Assembly: GCA_017893485.1 (NCBI GenBank)
Contig: JACEHZ010000373.1
Span: 620,001-684,000 of the forward strand
Direction: 5' to 3'
Length of the DNA stretch: 64,000 bases
Origin: Hemerocallis citrina
Taxonomy: Eukaryota > Streptophyta > Magnoliopsida > Asparagales > Asphodelaceae
In this document: positions 44,576 to 57,663 of the stretch, in pieces
How positions within the stretch are numbered: position 1 is the stretch's first letter
How the letters are laid out: each line of letters opens with the position of its first letter
The notes under the pieces: model-generated
What the model saw: the letters and a program-made list of their open reading frames with translations, nothing else
The model's database searches: none
What the model was told of the DNA's origin: nothing
Translations under genes and position numbers: made by a program

Positions 44576-44718
44576 CGCATCCCACTCCCCCTATCTCATT
44601 TCTTACTTTCACTCTCTCTCTCTAGAATCTAGAGCTTCTCTCTCTAGAAGTTTTCCGTCACCATTGAGGAGCTTTTCGGCGATCTTTTGATAGCTTCACT
44701 CAGGTTAGTTATTTTAAT

Positions 44719-46737
44719 ATGTCCATAGCTCAGTTCGGCTCCTTCGCCTTAACCCCTGGCAGTGGTACACACACCGGTTTGTTAGACTCTTCGACTTTTT
44801 GGGATATGGAAGAGGAAGTGCTGGCCATGTAGCCGCGGCGCACCCGCAAGCCGTTTGTGTTTAAGAGCAGTTACTCAGAGGAAGATGAGTGCCCCATCGA
44901 AGTCATTGATGATGAGGACGAGGAGGAAGAATATCCCGGAGGGTCCCCCCTCCCCCCCCCCCCCCCCCGCGAGGGGACACGAGCTATGAGGGTGCCCGGG
45001 CGGAGGATGAATAGGCCAAGGGAATGGGCTCCTCCTCGAGGGCCTCTGTCCTCGAGCCGCTATCGACTCCGTCGCCTGAGAAGGCTCTGAAGGCACGGAA
45101 GAAGAAGATGAAGTGGACGATGCCCAGCAGTCCAGATAAGGCGATACCTCTCTGGAAGCTAGAAGTCCCGTTCTTGCATCAGTCACGTTCAATTAGGAAG
45201 TACCCGGACGATGTCGAGGACTTGGTTCATTACGAGATACAACCCTCCTCGCTGAGCCGGGTGAAGATCAAGATGGACGGTACCCCCTCGATTTTGAAAG
45301 GGGAGGACCTGTCGTTGATCCGCACGAGCTACTTCATTGGGAGGGAGTTCGAGTTAATGGTCCCCAGTGCCGACCTCAGGCCCACCGACCCATTGGCGCC
45401 CTGGTACTGCGTCTTCCCTGTGGATGCGTTCTTCTCGGGGCTGAGGCTGCCCATCCATCCCTTTATTCGCGCCGTTCTAAATTGGGCCTCGCTATGTCCG
45501 ATGCAGTTTGGGCCGAACTCGTGGAAGTAGATGGTGAGCTCCATCTTGTTGTACGAAGAGAGGAGAGTACCGCTGAGGCTGAATATTTTCCGAACTATGC
45601 TGGGAGTTAGCTCGTCAGGGGAGTTTGAGGGGATTTATTACGTATTGCCTCGGAGTAGGGGTAAGTTCGTGCACGACCACCCCGACTCGATAAAGGAATG
45701 GAAGAAGAAATACATCGTCGTCCGGAGCGACGAGCCATGGGAGATCCCGATGAAGTGGAACTTCTACAAGCCTAATTTCAAGGATCCCAAGAAGGGTGAT
45801 CTTTCGTCCAAGGAGTGGGCCTTCGTGGAGCGTCTTCGTAAGAACCACAGTTTAAGTTGGCCGAAGGTGACAGAGAGTCATATGGCCCATGTCGGACTGA
45901 GCCCCACCCCATCTTGTATGTTTTTTGTTCGTTTTTTCTTTTAGAAATCCTCTTTTGTGCTCATTTCTTTTTAATGGATTTTTCTGTAGAGATGGACCCC
46001 AAGGCGATCAAGGAGAGGAGGCTCACCCTGAAGAAGCAGAAGGCGGAGCAATCCGATAAGGGGAAGCAGGCGGACCCCCCTTCCAAGTCAGCTTCTGAGG
46101 CTCAGTTCGAGCCGAGGGCGAAGAGGGTGCGATCTGGTCAGGCGAAGGAGACCGCGATCGTGCCGAGCTCCAAAGCCTCGAAGGTGTCAGAGATCGTGCA
46201 AGGGGGTGTCCCTCCTCTCCGTGCCGACACCCAAACGATGGTCGGGGATGAAGGGCTCCAGCCTTGGGTTCCGGACTGGTCCATTCGAAAGAGGGTCCGA
46301 TTACTGTGGAGTTCGTGGAAAAGATGGCCACGCCTCGGGATCGGCAGAGCATGGGTGCTGACACCCTCGAGTCGGCCTACATTAGGTGGGCTCAGGCGAG
46401 CGTGTAGGTAAATTTCGAGGCTTTTTATTTTTGTCTTCTCGCATTTATTCTTCACGATTTTGTTTCTACTCAAGTGTTTTTACCCCGGTTGTAGGCTTGT
46501 CTGTCCGGCAATCTGGTGATGAGGATCCACAATATGGAGCTGAAGTACAAGTGGATCCAGACCAACCGCTTGAAATGCGAGATAATGGATCTGAAGACCG
46601 CTCTGGACGCCTCGATGAAGCAAGAGCAGGCCCTGAAGGCTGACATAGCCTCGATGGCCAACGACGGGTTGAGGAAGGAGGCGGTGCTGAGGAAGGCATT
46701 TGAAGTGGAGAAGGGGTTGCTGACCTTGAAGGCCCAT
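44719..46737 (+). pseudogene. Antisense gene of element D, 5' part, Transposase_28-like
   Basis: Diverged homologue of element A's antisense gene. It starts at ATG 44719. TAG at 44830 and TAG at 45528 (GPNSWK-MV) interrupt the frame, and a C17 run at 44952-44968 shifts it. Conserved blocks are GEDLSLIRTSYFIGREFELM, CVFPVDAFFSGLRLPIHPFI and IKEWKKKYIVVRSDEPWEIP. Likely introns are 45916-45989 and 46408-46494 (GT...AG), the same two positions as in A. Exon 3 is split by solo LTR E1 at 46738 and resumes at 50376. Family PF04195-like; role unknown. Confidence 0.65.
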
Positions 46738-49700
46738 GTAACCCCTGTTTTTCATTTTGTGTATTTTTTGGTGTATTTTTCTTTTTGATGTATTTCTCTC
46801 TTTGTATTTCTTCTTAGACCGTATGTTGGATCTTTATTCTTCAATATATTCATTTTATCGTTTTGTCATCTTTTAATTTAGTTCTTGATTCTATTATCTC
46901 ATTTTGTTTCGTCCCTGTCTGATCGAACTATTATTGTATTTATCTTCTTTATTCTATTGTTCGCGCGTATTTTATTTGTTCATTTTTCGCGCCGTCTTAT
47001 TTTTGTATCACCCTATTTTTCCTTATGGATTTGTCCTATTTCATTAATCCTATTCTAATTTCTACTTGAACTCATTGTTTAAACCTAATTAAAACCCAAA
47101 TACCCATTATTTACACTATAACCCACCTGCAAATCCTAATACTAATTCACCTAATACCTAAAATCCCTATCCATTATTTTTGCAAACCAATCTGCATCAA
47201 TGATACCCTATAACCCGGTTACTAAAGATACCCAAACCCATTTAAACCTACTCCCTACACCCGTTAACCCCTACTTACCCAAACCCGTTATCCTCTTTAC
47301 TCTCAGCCATCACCACCAACTCTAAACCCTAATATATATATGTTTTTTTTCCCAACCTTTAAATAACCCCATGCACCTGTTCATCCCCTAACTCAGCAGC
47401 CCCCTATTTTTCCCCTTCGTCTTCCTCTCTCCTTGCCTCCCTCGTCCTTGTGCCGCTCCCGCTCAAAACCCTCCCAACCTTGCCCCTGTGACTCTCTGTC
47501 GCGCCATCCAACGATGCCGGCTACCCCACAGCAGCAGTAGCGATCTGCAGCACCCCCATCGCTGTTCTCTCCGATGCAGACAGACAGTGAGCAGCAGCAC
47601 CTTAATGTTTGTCACCGTCTCTCGTGCGCAACCGTGTCCCCTTGGGTGCGCGTGTGTTGGTTCGTGCATTTGGTGTCATGGTTGTGTTCGTTGGGTTTCG
47701 TTCGTTCGTGTGTTCGTGGAGTTTGTTGTTCGTGAGTTAGGTTCGTGCTTCGTTCACTTGTGTTCGTGTCCCGGGAATCCGTTCCCGTTATTCTTGCTTT
47801 TGCTTCGTCGGTTTCGTTGTCTCTAAGGCAAGTAACTTATATTATTTTTTGTTGCAAATACAAGTACTAAATACCGCCTGTAGTGTAGTTGGGTTCTAGA
47901 GACAATTCATGTATGAATTCTCTGTTATATATTGTCTCTGTTGTGTTGATTCGACATAGTTGCCTCACGACATACATGACATGAAACAATTAGGGATGAC
48001 CACTTTTTGGATGTATATATACATGCTATTTTGTAATATCGTGTGTTTGATGTGTTATTCGTGCTATATTTGTCGTGGACTTGCAAAATACCATATACCA
48101 TGTTGTTTGGACATCTAGTGCACTATATTTCATGTTTGGTTTGATTTGGATGAGTTTTAGAACTAGATGATTTCATGTTCAAAGAGAAATTCTGTATTTT
48201 CTGTTACTTTGCTTTTGATCAGTATTTTAGACCCTATTAAGGTCAGTATATGAATTTTATTTGTGAATGAGATTTGTAGAGAATTATTTCCATTTTCTAA
48301 CCCTTCTGACATACCTCGGTTTTGTTTTACGAGTTATGAGTTATGTCTGTTTTAATACAGAGGTGTAAAAAGATTTTCAGATTTTATTTTCTATGGATTC
48401 TGAAGAGTAATCTATGTTTATGATGATGTTAAAAGTATTATTTTGATCCAACATTTTGCACAGTATAACTAGACCTGATTTGGATTTACCCTAAATTTTT
48501 GTGGATTTATTTGGTGAGTTTTACAAACCGTTCTATGTTTCCAAACAATTACTATACATGCAGAATTTTCATACTGTTCATTAAAGAACCTAATTTTCGA
48601 CCTAATTCTACTTGCTGTTTGTAAATTATTTGTGAACATGAAAGTTAGCCTGCTGTGTCTATTTTATCAAAGTTTTGGTGGATTAGGATTTTGATTTATG
48701 GTTTGTGTGATATTTCTATTTTCGTACTGCAGTATTTATAATTCCAGATTTACAAAACCAATGTATCTTGATGTTTTCTGATTTTTGTTGACTAAACTAT
48801 TCATGTTGAAAAATTATAAAACTTTATATTCTGATGCTACACATATAGGGGAATACCCTAGATTTTTTGTAGATTTAATTAATGAGTTTTCATGCTGTTT
48901 TCCTGACTTTTAATACAATATACTGATTTCTGGCTGAATATGTTTTCTGGTTTCAATTCAGTTTTGACTCATATTTTTGTGAAATACTATATGACTTATG
49001 TATATTTGCTGAATTCAGCTGAGAGTCTATTTTTAGATTTTCTGACGAATTTAGATTTGCACATTTGCAGCAACGGGAATCCCAGTTTTAGTGCAATACT
49101 GTCTTGTTGTCCTGAACTAGAATTTTCGTTGTATTATCCTGTTATGAGTTATCCTTCACCTGAACATGCTTATTCTTCATCCTGATGCTTATATCATGCA
49201 ATTCTTGCTCTTTTTGTGACACATACATGTCTGTTTGCTAATAATAACAAAATAACCAAGTCGGGGATAAGGAAAAGATCTAGTAGTGAAAAATATAGAA
49301 ATGTGTACTGAAAAGAGGACCCGTGTCCTGCCTGTTATGTGTTCATGACTACATGATTCACTATCCTGTTACCTGAATGCATATTTCCCTATAGAAAGGT
49401 GTACTCAGAAGGAAACCACTAGATTCTACCTGTACCTGTTTACTTGATTACCTGACTGCATACTTCCCTATAGGAATGTGTACTTGGAAGAGAACCACTA
49501 GATTTTACCTGTTCCTATTTTCTGTTATCTTGATCCCTGAGTACACTGCCCTATGGAATCCACTACGAAATCTAAATGTAACTTCTTTGAATGTAGCAAC
49601 CATGTGGTATAAACCTGGGAAGCATGAAGTGCTACCTAGATAGTAATAATACAAGACTTGACCTTACATGATTACCTGTACCTGTATACCTGTTTACCTG

Positions 49701-50375
49701 TACCTGATTACCTGTATACCTGTTACATGTTTACCTGTTCATCTATATATCTGTTTACCTGCTTGCTTGACACTTGATACATGCTACATGTACATGTTAG
49801 TATATCATGTTACTTGATTCATGTTAGTTATCCTGTTTTGTTGATATGCTTATACCAGCTATGTTGTTTCTGCTGTTATTCTATATTTACTATTCTTTCC
49901 AATGTACTTGTATCCTGCACTACAAGCGGCTTGCATTGACGGGAGTTTGTTTTCTTTCTTTTTCTTTACCTGCAATCTATTAATTGCAAACCAGGATGAC
50001 CAGCTGCCAGATGGATTTGGTGATATGTAATATTAGTGCTGGAGTTTTGCATGTATTATTATTATTTCTGTTGCTTAATTGGAATAATGTATCTGTACTT
50101 GGATTTATTTTGTATTTATGCAATGTGACCAAGGATATTATTAACTTGTCTAGACTTGATTTATTTGAGATTACTATATTTTGGTTTCAAGTAAATTTCT
50201 GTTGGTATATTTGATTCGATTATGCATATGTAGTTGATTTCTCTTGCTTCCGACTTTGATTATTTCTGTTAGATGTTGTAAAGATTCCGAACAACTATTG
50301 GATGATGAAAATTATTCGCTGGGATTAGTCACGTATCCGTATTCCGTATTCTCTTTTTGGAAAGCGAGGTATGAC
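46738..50375 (+). mobile_element. E1: solo LTR, Tekay/Del-like
   Basis: Begins TGTAACCCCTG and ends GCGAGGTATGACA. The 5-bp flanks GCCCA (46733-46737) and GCTCA (50376-50380) match at 4 of 5 bases. The interior shares long stretches with element E2's LTRs (GGCAAGTAACTT, AATACCGC-TGTAGTGTAGTT, GGGTTCTAGAGACAATTC, CTACAAG-GGC), so it is the same family. No internal domain: one LTR left after recombination. Confidence 0.75.
49380..49810. repeat. TACCTG-rich simple repeats in E1
   Basis: Many copies of TACCTG/TTACCTG/TGTATACC, densest at 49672-49770. E2 has an analogous block built on TTACTTG near 53640-53710. No gene. Confidence 0.7.
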
Positions 50376-50625
50376 AGCTCAGGATATGGTCATCGAGGCC
50401 CAGAACGAAGTGTATGACAAGGCGCTGAGCCATGTCAAGCACTTCTATCCGACCTTGGATCTGACGGGCTGTGACTTCGACATGGTGATCGACGAGCCAC
50501 CGAGGACCCCTGGGGGTGATGCGCCAGCCGAAGGGGAAGGCGGAGCCGAAGGGGCCAGCACTGAGCCGGTTGTCGACCCCGTGGCCCCTGTCGGACCCGT
50601 GGGAGAGGTTAGCCCTACGTCGTAG
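50376..50625 (+). pseudogene. Antisense gene of element D, 3' part of exon 3
   Basis: Resumes after E1 with QDMVIEAQNEVYDKALSHVK, matching the QNMEDAYGRALLHVAAKNPG region of element A's exon 3. It ends in a glycine/proline/glutamate-rich tail and a stop at 50625. Confidence 0.6.
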
Positions 50626-50869
50626 TTGTTTTCTTTTTTCTTTCCTTTTTGTTTTTGATATTGTATTTGCTGAAAGCGGACTGGCCACCGCGGTATTTTG
50701 TAAAAGTATTCTAATTTATGACAAAGAATTTTTGGTTGGCCAAGTGTTTTGACTTCGACTTTTGCCTTGACTTTTAACCTGTCCGACCCTTTTCGACTTG
50801 TGTAATTTTTCGAGATTGTAAGTTGTGGATTCATGGCCTTGGAATGATCTTTTGTTTTGCTTCTATCAG

Positions 50870-51261
50870 ATGTCACCTCCTTCCTCGAGTTTGATCCTCG
50901 ACGATCCGAGGTGACATGGCTTCAGAGCAAGATCAGGGTATTGGAGTCCACTCTTGACCGATATCGAAAGGAAGCTTGCGATCATGATGCCGCTTTCCAC
51001 TACTTCCGAAACAAGTCGAAGGAGCTGAGCGCGGAAGCAGCTCAATTGAAGAAGGCGATAGTTGTCTGCGACCTCGGAAGTGTGGGCCTCGAATTCTCCA
51101 TGTCAAGTGCCTGGGTTCAAAGGACTACCTTGGATTCGCTCCTTCGCGAGGTTATTGTGGAAAAAGATATCGAGATTCAGCATTACAAGACGATATTGGG
51201 GATGTCGGTCTCTTCGGGGGGTGGGCGCTCCTCGGGCCGCGAACCGTCTCCGATTCGGTAG
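50870..51261 (+). pseudogene. Coiled-coil exon following D's antisense gene
   Basis: The frame begins after a CAG acceptor (TTCTATCAG). LQSKIRVLESTLDRYRKEAC and ELSAEAAQLKKAIV are heptad-like. VIVEKDIEIQHYKTILGMSV resembles element A's ITIDKGIEVTHFRRLATDGA, so this is the homologous exon. The stop is at 51261. Confidence 0.5.
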
Positions 51262-52133
51262 TTGGAATATGTGAGGCCGGGCGATGCCCAAAGCTCTGTG
51301 GCTGGTGTGTCTACCTTGGTTGCTTCTATGGGTTCTACTGGGCAGGCCATGGAGCCAAGCCGGTCGGTTGGGTTTGAGTTATCCCGTGCTAGTTCGGAGG
51401 GGATCCGAGGATAGTTTAGGCCGAGGCGATAGCCGTTGTAATAAACCTTATTGTATTGTGGCCTTCCAAGGCGCTTATAATAATAAAAAATAATCTGTTC
51501 GATTTTTCTGGACTTTTTTAGGACGAGCATTGAGGGCTTGAGGGAGGGTCCCCGCTTGGTTCAGGAGCCGAGCCGAGGGTCGAGGACTTGTGAGACTGAG
51601 AAATCTTGTCGTGTGGCTAGAACGTGGGGCCGAAGATGGCCCGTTTGGTTCTGGAACCGAGCTCCACCAGCTCGTAGGAAATCTAGGGCTTCTACTGTCC
51701 GATGGCGGGTCCTCGACGGTCGAGCCAAAGGACGTGTTCGAGCGGGAAGATGATGACAAGGGTGAGGGGTCCTGAAAGCCTGGCAATGGAAGACATTTCA
51801 TCTTCCAATGTCATTAATGGGGGATGTTTTCACCTTCCAACGTCATTAATTGCGGATGTTCCGCCTTTCACCGGTTCGACTTCCCACGTCATAAATGCGG
51901 TAATCCTGAGGGCTATAAAACCCTCACCCCCTCACCAGAAATTGTCTCACTTCATCGTAAGTTCTCGGCGCCGGTGGCTCTCCTGCCATCCTCTGGCAAT
52001 TGGGGGTAACGACCGTGAATGCTGTTTATCCCCAGTTGCCAGCGAGTGAAAGGAAGGTCGATCCCGGAGACGGTGCTCGGGGCGCTTGCCGAAGGCGAGT
52101 GCCACAATGAAATTTTAACTGAAATAACTGAAA
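51262..52133 (+). other. 3' flank of D's antisense gene with a TATA-like site
   Basis: AT-rich stretch with possible polyadenylation signals (AATAAACC near 51440, AATAATAAAA near 51478), then a GC-rich block. Three diverged copies of CTTCCAACGTCATTAATGCGG occur at 51780-51900, followed by TATAAAA at 51914-51920. This resembles the block at 36960-37120 in element A. No clear gene. Element E2 begins at about 52134. Confidence 0.4.
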
Positions 52134-54294
52134 TTTCTTTTGATTGAGCATTTATTATCGATCTTATTGTTCTCTTATTTATTGTGGGTGCTTTTATTTG
52201 AACCCTATTGATTTGGATCTATCTCTTATTGAACCCTAAAACCCAATTTCATTTATTCTTGACCCAGATGTGTTTTTATTTGACCCTAAACCACTAACCT
52301 AGTACCCTAATTGTACCCTATAAATACAACTGTAATGCAAACCCTATTTTTTGTACAATTTTAAAATCCTACTCGTCTAATCTCTCTCCTATTCTCTCTC
52401 CTGATTGGTGTTTTTCCTGCCAGAACCCAACCCATCCCCTTCTCCGTTCATCTTCTCCGGCGAGCCCATCCCCCTCCGGCAACCTCCCTCTCGTCACCAC
52501 CCTCTACCAGCACCGCCAGGTCACCCCCGAACCACCAGGCTACCTCGTTCTTCCTCTTCCCCCTCCTCGACATCACAGCCAAAACCCACCTGCCCCTCCC
52601 CTTGCTCTTATTCCCGATCGACGACGTGCCACCTCCCGTCATCGCGTCGATCCCTGGGTCGCCGTCCTCGCCGCATCCCGTCGCGCCGCCAGCGATGCCG
52701 CCCCCTTGCTGTCGTGGCTGATTGTTTAGTGGTTCTCTCTCATGCTCTGTTGAAGTACTGTCTCTTTGCTATTGTGTGGTGCTATTTTGTTGGTTCTCTT
52801 TTGCACGTGTATTGCACGTGTTATTGTGTGTTCGTGGGTTCGTTGCTTTGGGATTCTTATCCCGTTATTCTTGGTATTTGTTTTCATCGTCTAACAGGCA
52901 AGTAACTTGTATTAAATTCTTTTTCATATACAAGTACAAAATACCGCTTGTAGTGTAGTTGGGTTCTAGAGACAATTCGTGTGTGAAACCCCTTGTTGAT
53001 ATTCTCTATTGTGATAATTTGACCATAGTTGCCTCACGACATATATGACATGAATTAACCTAGGGTTGACCACTTTTGATGTATATGTTCATGCTATCTT
53101 GAGATATCTGTGTTTGATGTGTTATTCGTGTTATACTTATCGAATACTTGTAAAATACCCTATGCCATGTTGCTTGGACATCCAGTACACCATAATCAAT
53201 GTTATCATCATATTGTTTCAATATTGTTATTATTTTTCATCTCATATCTCGAATTGCATATGGTATTGTTGCATTAATAAAATAGGTAACAAGCTGGGGT
53301 TTAAGGAAAAGATCTAGTAGTTGACAATATAGAGACTGTACTCGGAAGGGAGCTTGTGGTTTTTCTATAATTACTGAATGACTGAATGACTGAATGACTG
53401 AATAACTGGATAACTGTATATTGTTCCATGGATACCGATAGTGAATAACTGAATGACTGTATGACTAAATAACTGAATACGGAAAAGAATTGTTTATACC
53501 GTTTTCTGAGTACATGAACTATAGATCCCACCACTAAGTCTAAAGCGAAACCGTTTGAATGTAGCAACCATGTAGTAAAGGTGTGGATGCATGAAGTGCT
53601 ACCTAGACATTAATAATACAAGAATTGAATATGACCAATGACACTTGATACTTGCTACTTGTTACTTGTTACTTGATTTCGTGATACTTTGTTCGTGATA
53701 CTCGTTACTTGTTCACATAATACTTGTTTACTCGACACTTATTACATGCTACTTACACTTTTTTATCTTGTCATGCTAGTTGTTATATTTTATTATCATG
53801 CCTATTCCAAGCTATTTGTTTATCCTTCCCATGTACTTGTATCCTGCACTACAAGTGGCCCGTAACTAGCATTGACGGACGTTTTTTTTCTCTTCCTGTA
53901 ATTTATTAAATTACAGATTTTCGAGAACAGTTGCCTGCTGGAGTCGGAGAACAAACAGTCTGAAGACTACTGCATTCTAATTGCTTATTGCTTTAATAAA
54001 CTTAATGTATTGAGACTTATTATTATTTGGATTGAATTTATTATTGTTTTGGAGTTATGTCCCGAATATTGTTATTTGTTTCCAGATGTTGGATTATTAT
54101 TGTACTTGGATATTTTATATTGCTTCAATTTCAAGTATTATTGTTCATTGGATTATTATTATTGTCTGCGTAATTGTTCTGTATTGTTTATATTGTTGAG
54201 TTGATCGGATAAACAGCTTATGGGTGACGTTAGTCATTCGCTGAGCTAATGTCACGTACTCGTATTCCGTATTTTTGGGAAGCGAGGCGTGGTA
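52134..54294 (+). repeat. 5' LTR of E2, 5'-truncated
   Basis: Aligns with the 3' LTR from about 55455 on, so about 460 bp of its start are missing. TATAAATA lies at 52319-52326. It ends GAAGCGAGGCGTGGTA, matching E1's end. The proline/serine-rich frame at 52405-52905 is untranslated LTR. Confidence 0.7.
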
Positions 54295-54304
54295 AGGTTT
54301 TTAG

Positions 54305-54316
54305 TGGTATTAGAGC
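54305..54316 (+). other. Primer binding site of E2
   Basis: TGGTATTAGAGC, one mismatch from TGGTATCAGAGC, the complement of initiator tRNA-Met used by most plant chromoviruses. Confidence 0.8.
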
Positions 54317-54991
54317 CCGGATTTGGATAATATGTCAGTCAAGCGTGACTAACGGAAGAACGTTTGGCTTTGATTGATATATTAATCAGGTTTGGGATTA
54401 TATCGGTTTGACTCAACAGTATTAGCAATACAGGAATCGCATGAACATTTGATAACCAACAATTTGGAAAGTAGTCTCTTTTGATTCCTTCTTGATCCCT
54501 TCACATTCAGTTCTTTCGTTTCTTGTTATCTTTTGTCCCTTCCATTCATTGATTCCTTGTTAGGTATAATTTTATTCTTTTGTACCTATATTCTTTTGAT
54601 TCCAGTGTCACCCTTTCTTTTCTTTCTACTTACTTCGTCGATCAGTATCGCTTGATCTTCAACGACATATCTACAACTTGGAGCTTCACCATCAGAGTAG
54701 CGGGTGGGCCCATAACTCACAGGTCCCAGGATTCTCTTGTTGTTTCTCCTTCTTGCATTGTTTACTTCCTTGATTCATCCATTTGCATTGCATCATTCAT
54801 TAAATCTTTATTTGAAGTCTTCCTAGATCACTCCATTCATATCCATGCTCTATCATATTCTGGTGTTGCCACCATTTTGTTTCTTTCCCTTGAACCTCCT
54901 ATTTTGATGTTTCATCAGTTGCTTTTGTTTTGTCCCACATACCGCCTGAGCAAATTTCGAGGATGAAATTTTGTTGTAAGGATGGTAGGAT
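54317..54991 (+). other. Interior of E2, gag-pol deleted
   Basis: Only 675 bp between PBS and 3' LTR. No zinc knuckle, protease, RT or integrase motif is visible. The last 50 bp are the post-integrase tail and polypurine tract. Confidence 0.65.
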
Positions 54992-55990
54992 TGTAACTCC
55001 CATTCCTGTAAATACGTATTTTCTGAATATTTTCTGTATTTCGATATTATAAATTCATTATTTGTTAAAATCGTTTTGGATTTTATATTAAAGTTTTTTC
55101 TAATCGAAAATTTATTCATTTGGAAAAACGATGTGTGTTGATTTTATTTTCTAGATCTTATTGATCAACTATTTGTATTTGAGTCCAAATTATATATATA
55201 TATTTATTGGGTCATTTTAGTAAATTGTTAAAGTCGAATAATTATTTTATTATATGATTTTATTATTTTTATAATTATAACTATTAATTGTTATTCCTTG
55301 ATTACTTAATTAAGGTACATTTAACGAATTATTTTGTTTTCGTACTTGATCTGATTTTCATGGTGAATTTTAATTTATTTCCAAGCCAACTTATATTGTT
55401 TTAATTTGTATTATTTATCTATTTATTTGGATTTCAATTTTTGTTCATGAAGTTCTTTTTTCTTTTGATTGAGCTTTTATTGTCGATCTTATTGTTCTCT
55501 TATTTATTGTGGGTGCTTTTATTTGAACCCTATCGATTTGTATCTATCTCTTATTGAACCCTAAAACCCAATTTCATTTATTCTTGACCCAGATCCGTTT
55601 TTATTGGACCCTAAACCACTAACCCAGTACCCTAATTGTACCCTATAAATACAACTGTAATGTGAACCCCATTTTTTGCACAATTTTGAAACCCTAGCCG
55701 TCTAATCTCTCTCCTATTCTCTCTCCTCCCATTCTCTCTCTCCTGATTGGTATTTTTCCCGCCAGAACCCAACCCATCCCCTTTTCCGTTCATCTTCTCC
55801 GGCAAGCCCAATGCCCTCCGGCGACCCCCCTCTCGTCGCCGCCCTCCACCAGCGCCGCCAGCTCACCCCCGAACCACCACGCCACCCCGTTCTTCCTCTC
55901 CCTTCTCCTCGACATCACAGCCAAAACCCACCTGCCCCTCCCCTTGCTCCTGTTCCCGATCGACGGCGCGCCACCTCCCGTCGTTGTGTC
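54992..55990 (+). repeat. 3' LTR of E2, first part
   Basis: Starts TGTAACTCCC; TATAAATA at 55644-55651. Split at GTGTC by solo LTR F; continues at 60291. Confidence 0.75.
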
Positions 55991-57663
55991 TGTAACACCC
56001 CGAATTCCAAAAATAGCTGAATTCGAGATTTCCACAGGATCTTTACACTTCATTCGTACAATTTTACAAGGAATTTTAAAACTTTTATTTCAACAATAAT
56101 TACATCAGAGTCTTTTACATTAATACGCAGCAGAATTAATAAAATAAAACAATAATGAATGTACAATTGTTACAACTTTAACATTTAAGTAATCAACAGC
56201 ATCAAATCATCTTTATATCTTCATGTAACTCCAAATCCTGCATATAAAATTGTGGGCGCGTCAGTTGCTTACAATTGACGAAATATTATACACGGCCATC
56301 CTCTCTATGTCGGAAACAGTATAACGATTCTTAAATACTTTAGCAAACATAAACTTGATCACAAACAAAGTTACAAAGGGACTATCCTGTTAATGTCGTG
56401 TTGTGCGGTACACTTAGTCCTTAATGTAGTTATTTATATTACATGACACTAATGCACACTTGTTCGGATTCTATGCATCCCATACTACATAGGTCCGAGG
56501 GCAAGCCTCTTAATTGTTCTTCATCTTGTAGGGTTCAACCCCTCGTCATGACTTAATCTATTACTGTAACTACGGTAAGTATTCCAAATGATCTATGAGT
56601 ACAAGCTCGTGTACAGAAAAACCTGGAGGGGAATCCCATGCCATGTCTTGGCTCATCAAGCATGCATTCTGTGGCAATTCAACCTTCTTCATGGCACACG
56701 ATCCTCTTGCAGTCACCAAACATCCCACAAGCGTGGCTAAAGTCCGATCATTACTGAGTAGTGCCCACGCCATGTCTTGACTCATCAAGCATGCATTCTG
56801 TGGCTCACCCCCGCACCGTAAACTCTAGCTCTCATACTTGTGTTTTTCTCTCACTTTCATCACATCTTCACTATGTATCTCTCTGTAATTTTGGTAAGTA
56901 TAATAGATGTTCTATGATTACAAGCACGTGTACAGAAAACCTGGAGGGGAATCTCGCGCCATGTCTTGACACATCAAGCATGCATTCTGCGGTAATTCAG
57001 CCTCCTTCATGGCACACGATCCTCTTGCAGCCACCAAACATCCCACAAACATTGCTACCGGGATGGTACTCTGGAGTAGTATCCACATCATGTCACGACA
57101 CATCGTGTAGACAGCCTGTGCATACCCTCACAACACCCACCCAATGGCCCTCATGCTCATGTTTTTCTCTTACTTTCATTACATCCCTACAATGTTTGTT
57201 TTAAAAGAAAATCATCACAACCTAGAGCTAGCTTACCCTACCGGACTTAAATCAAAACAACAGAGACAGTCAGCCTACCTGGCTACTTCTCAAGAGACGC
57301 TCAACCCTCAACGGTTAGCTCTCAAAATCATAAATAAAACTGCCGGTCACTAGGGTCTCGCCTAGCCTCTCGATTCCAACAACTATCTCTTTCTAGAGAT
57401 CAATAATATTTCATAATAAATCTCAAATAATCATTTCCATTTCTTTTGTTCACAAACTCTTTCTCAAAATATTTCTTTTATAATCTCATAACATGAGAAC
57501 AATTCAATTCGGTATCTATATCAATTTCACCATTCATATCCTGGTGTGCATTTCAAAATAAACTCAATCAAATATTAATAATCATAAAATCTCGTATTCA
57601 AACTTATTTAACTTTCATTTGTCAAAATCAAATCCAAACTCAGGAACCAAAACCAGTTCGGTT

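Noticed and set aside
52405..52905. Proline/serine-rich frame MVFFLPEPNPSPSP, repeated at 55747
   Set aside because: It lies in the R/U5 part of E2's LTRs just after the TATA box; frames differ between copies and with E1.
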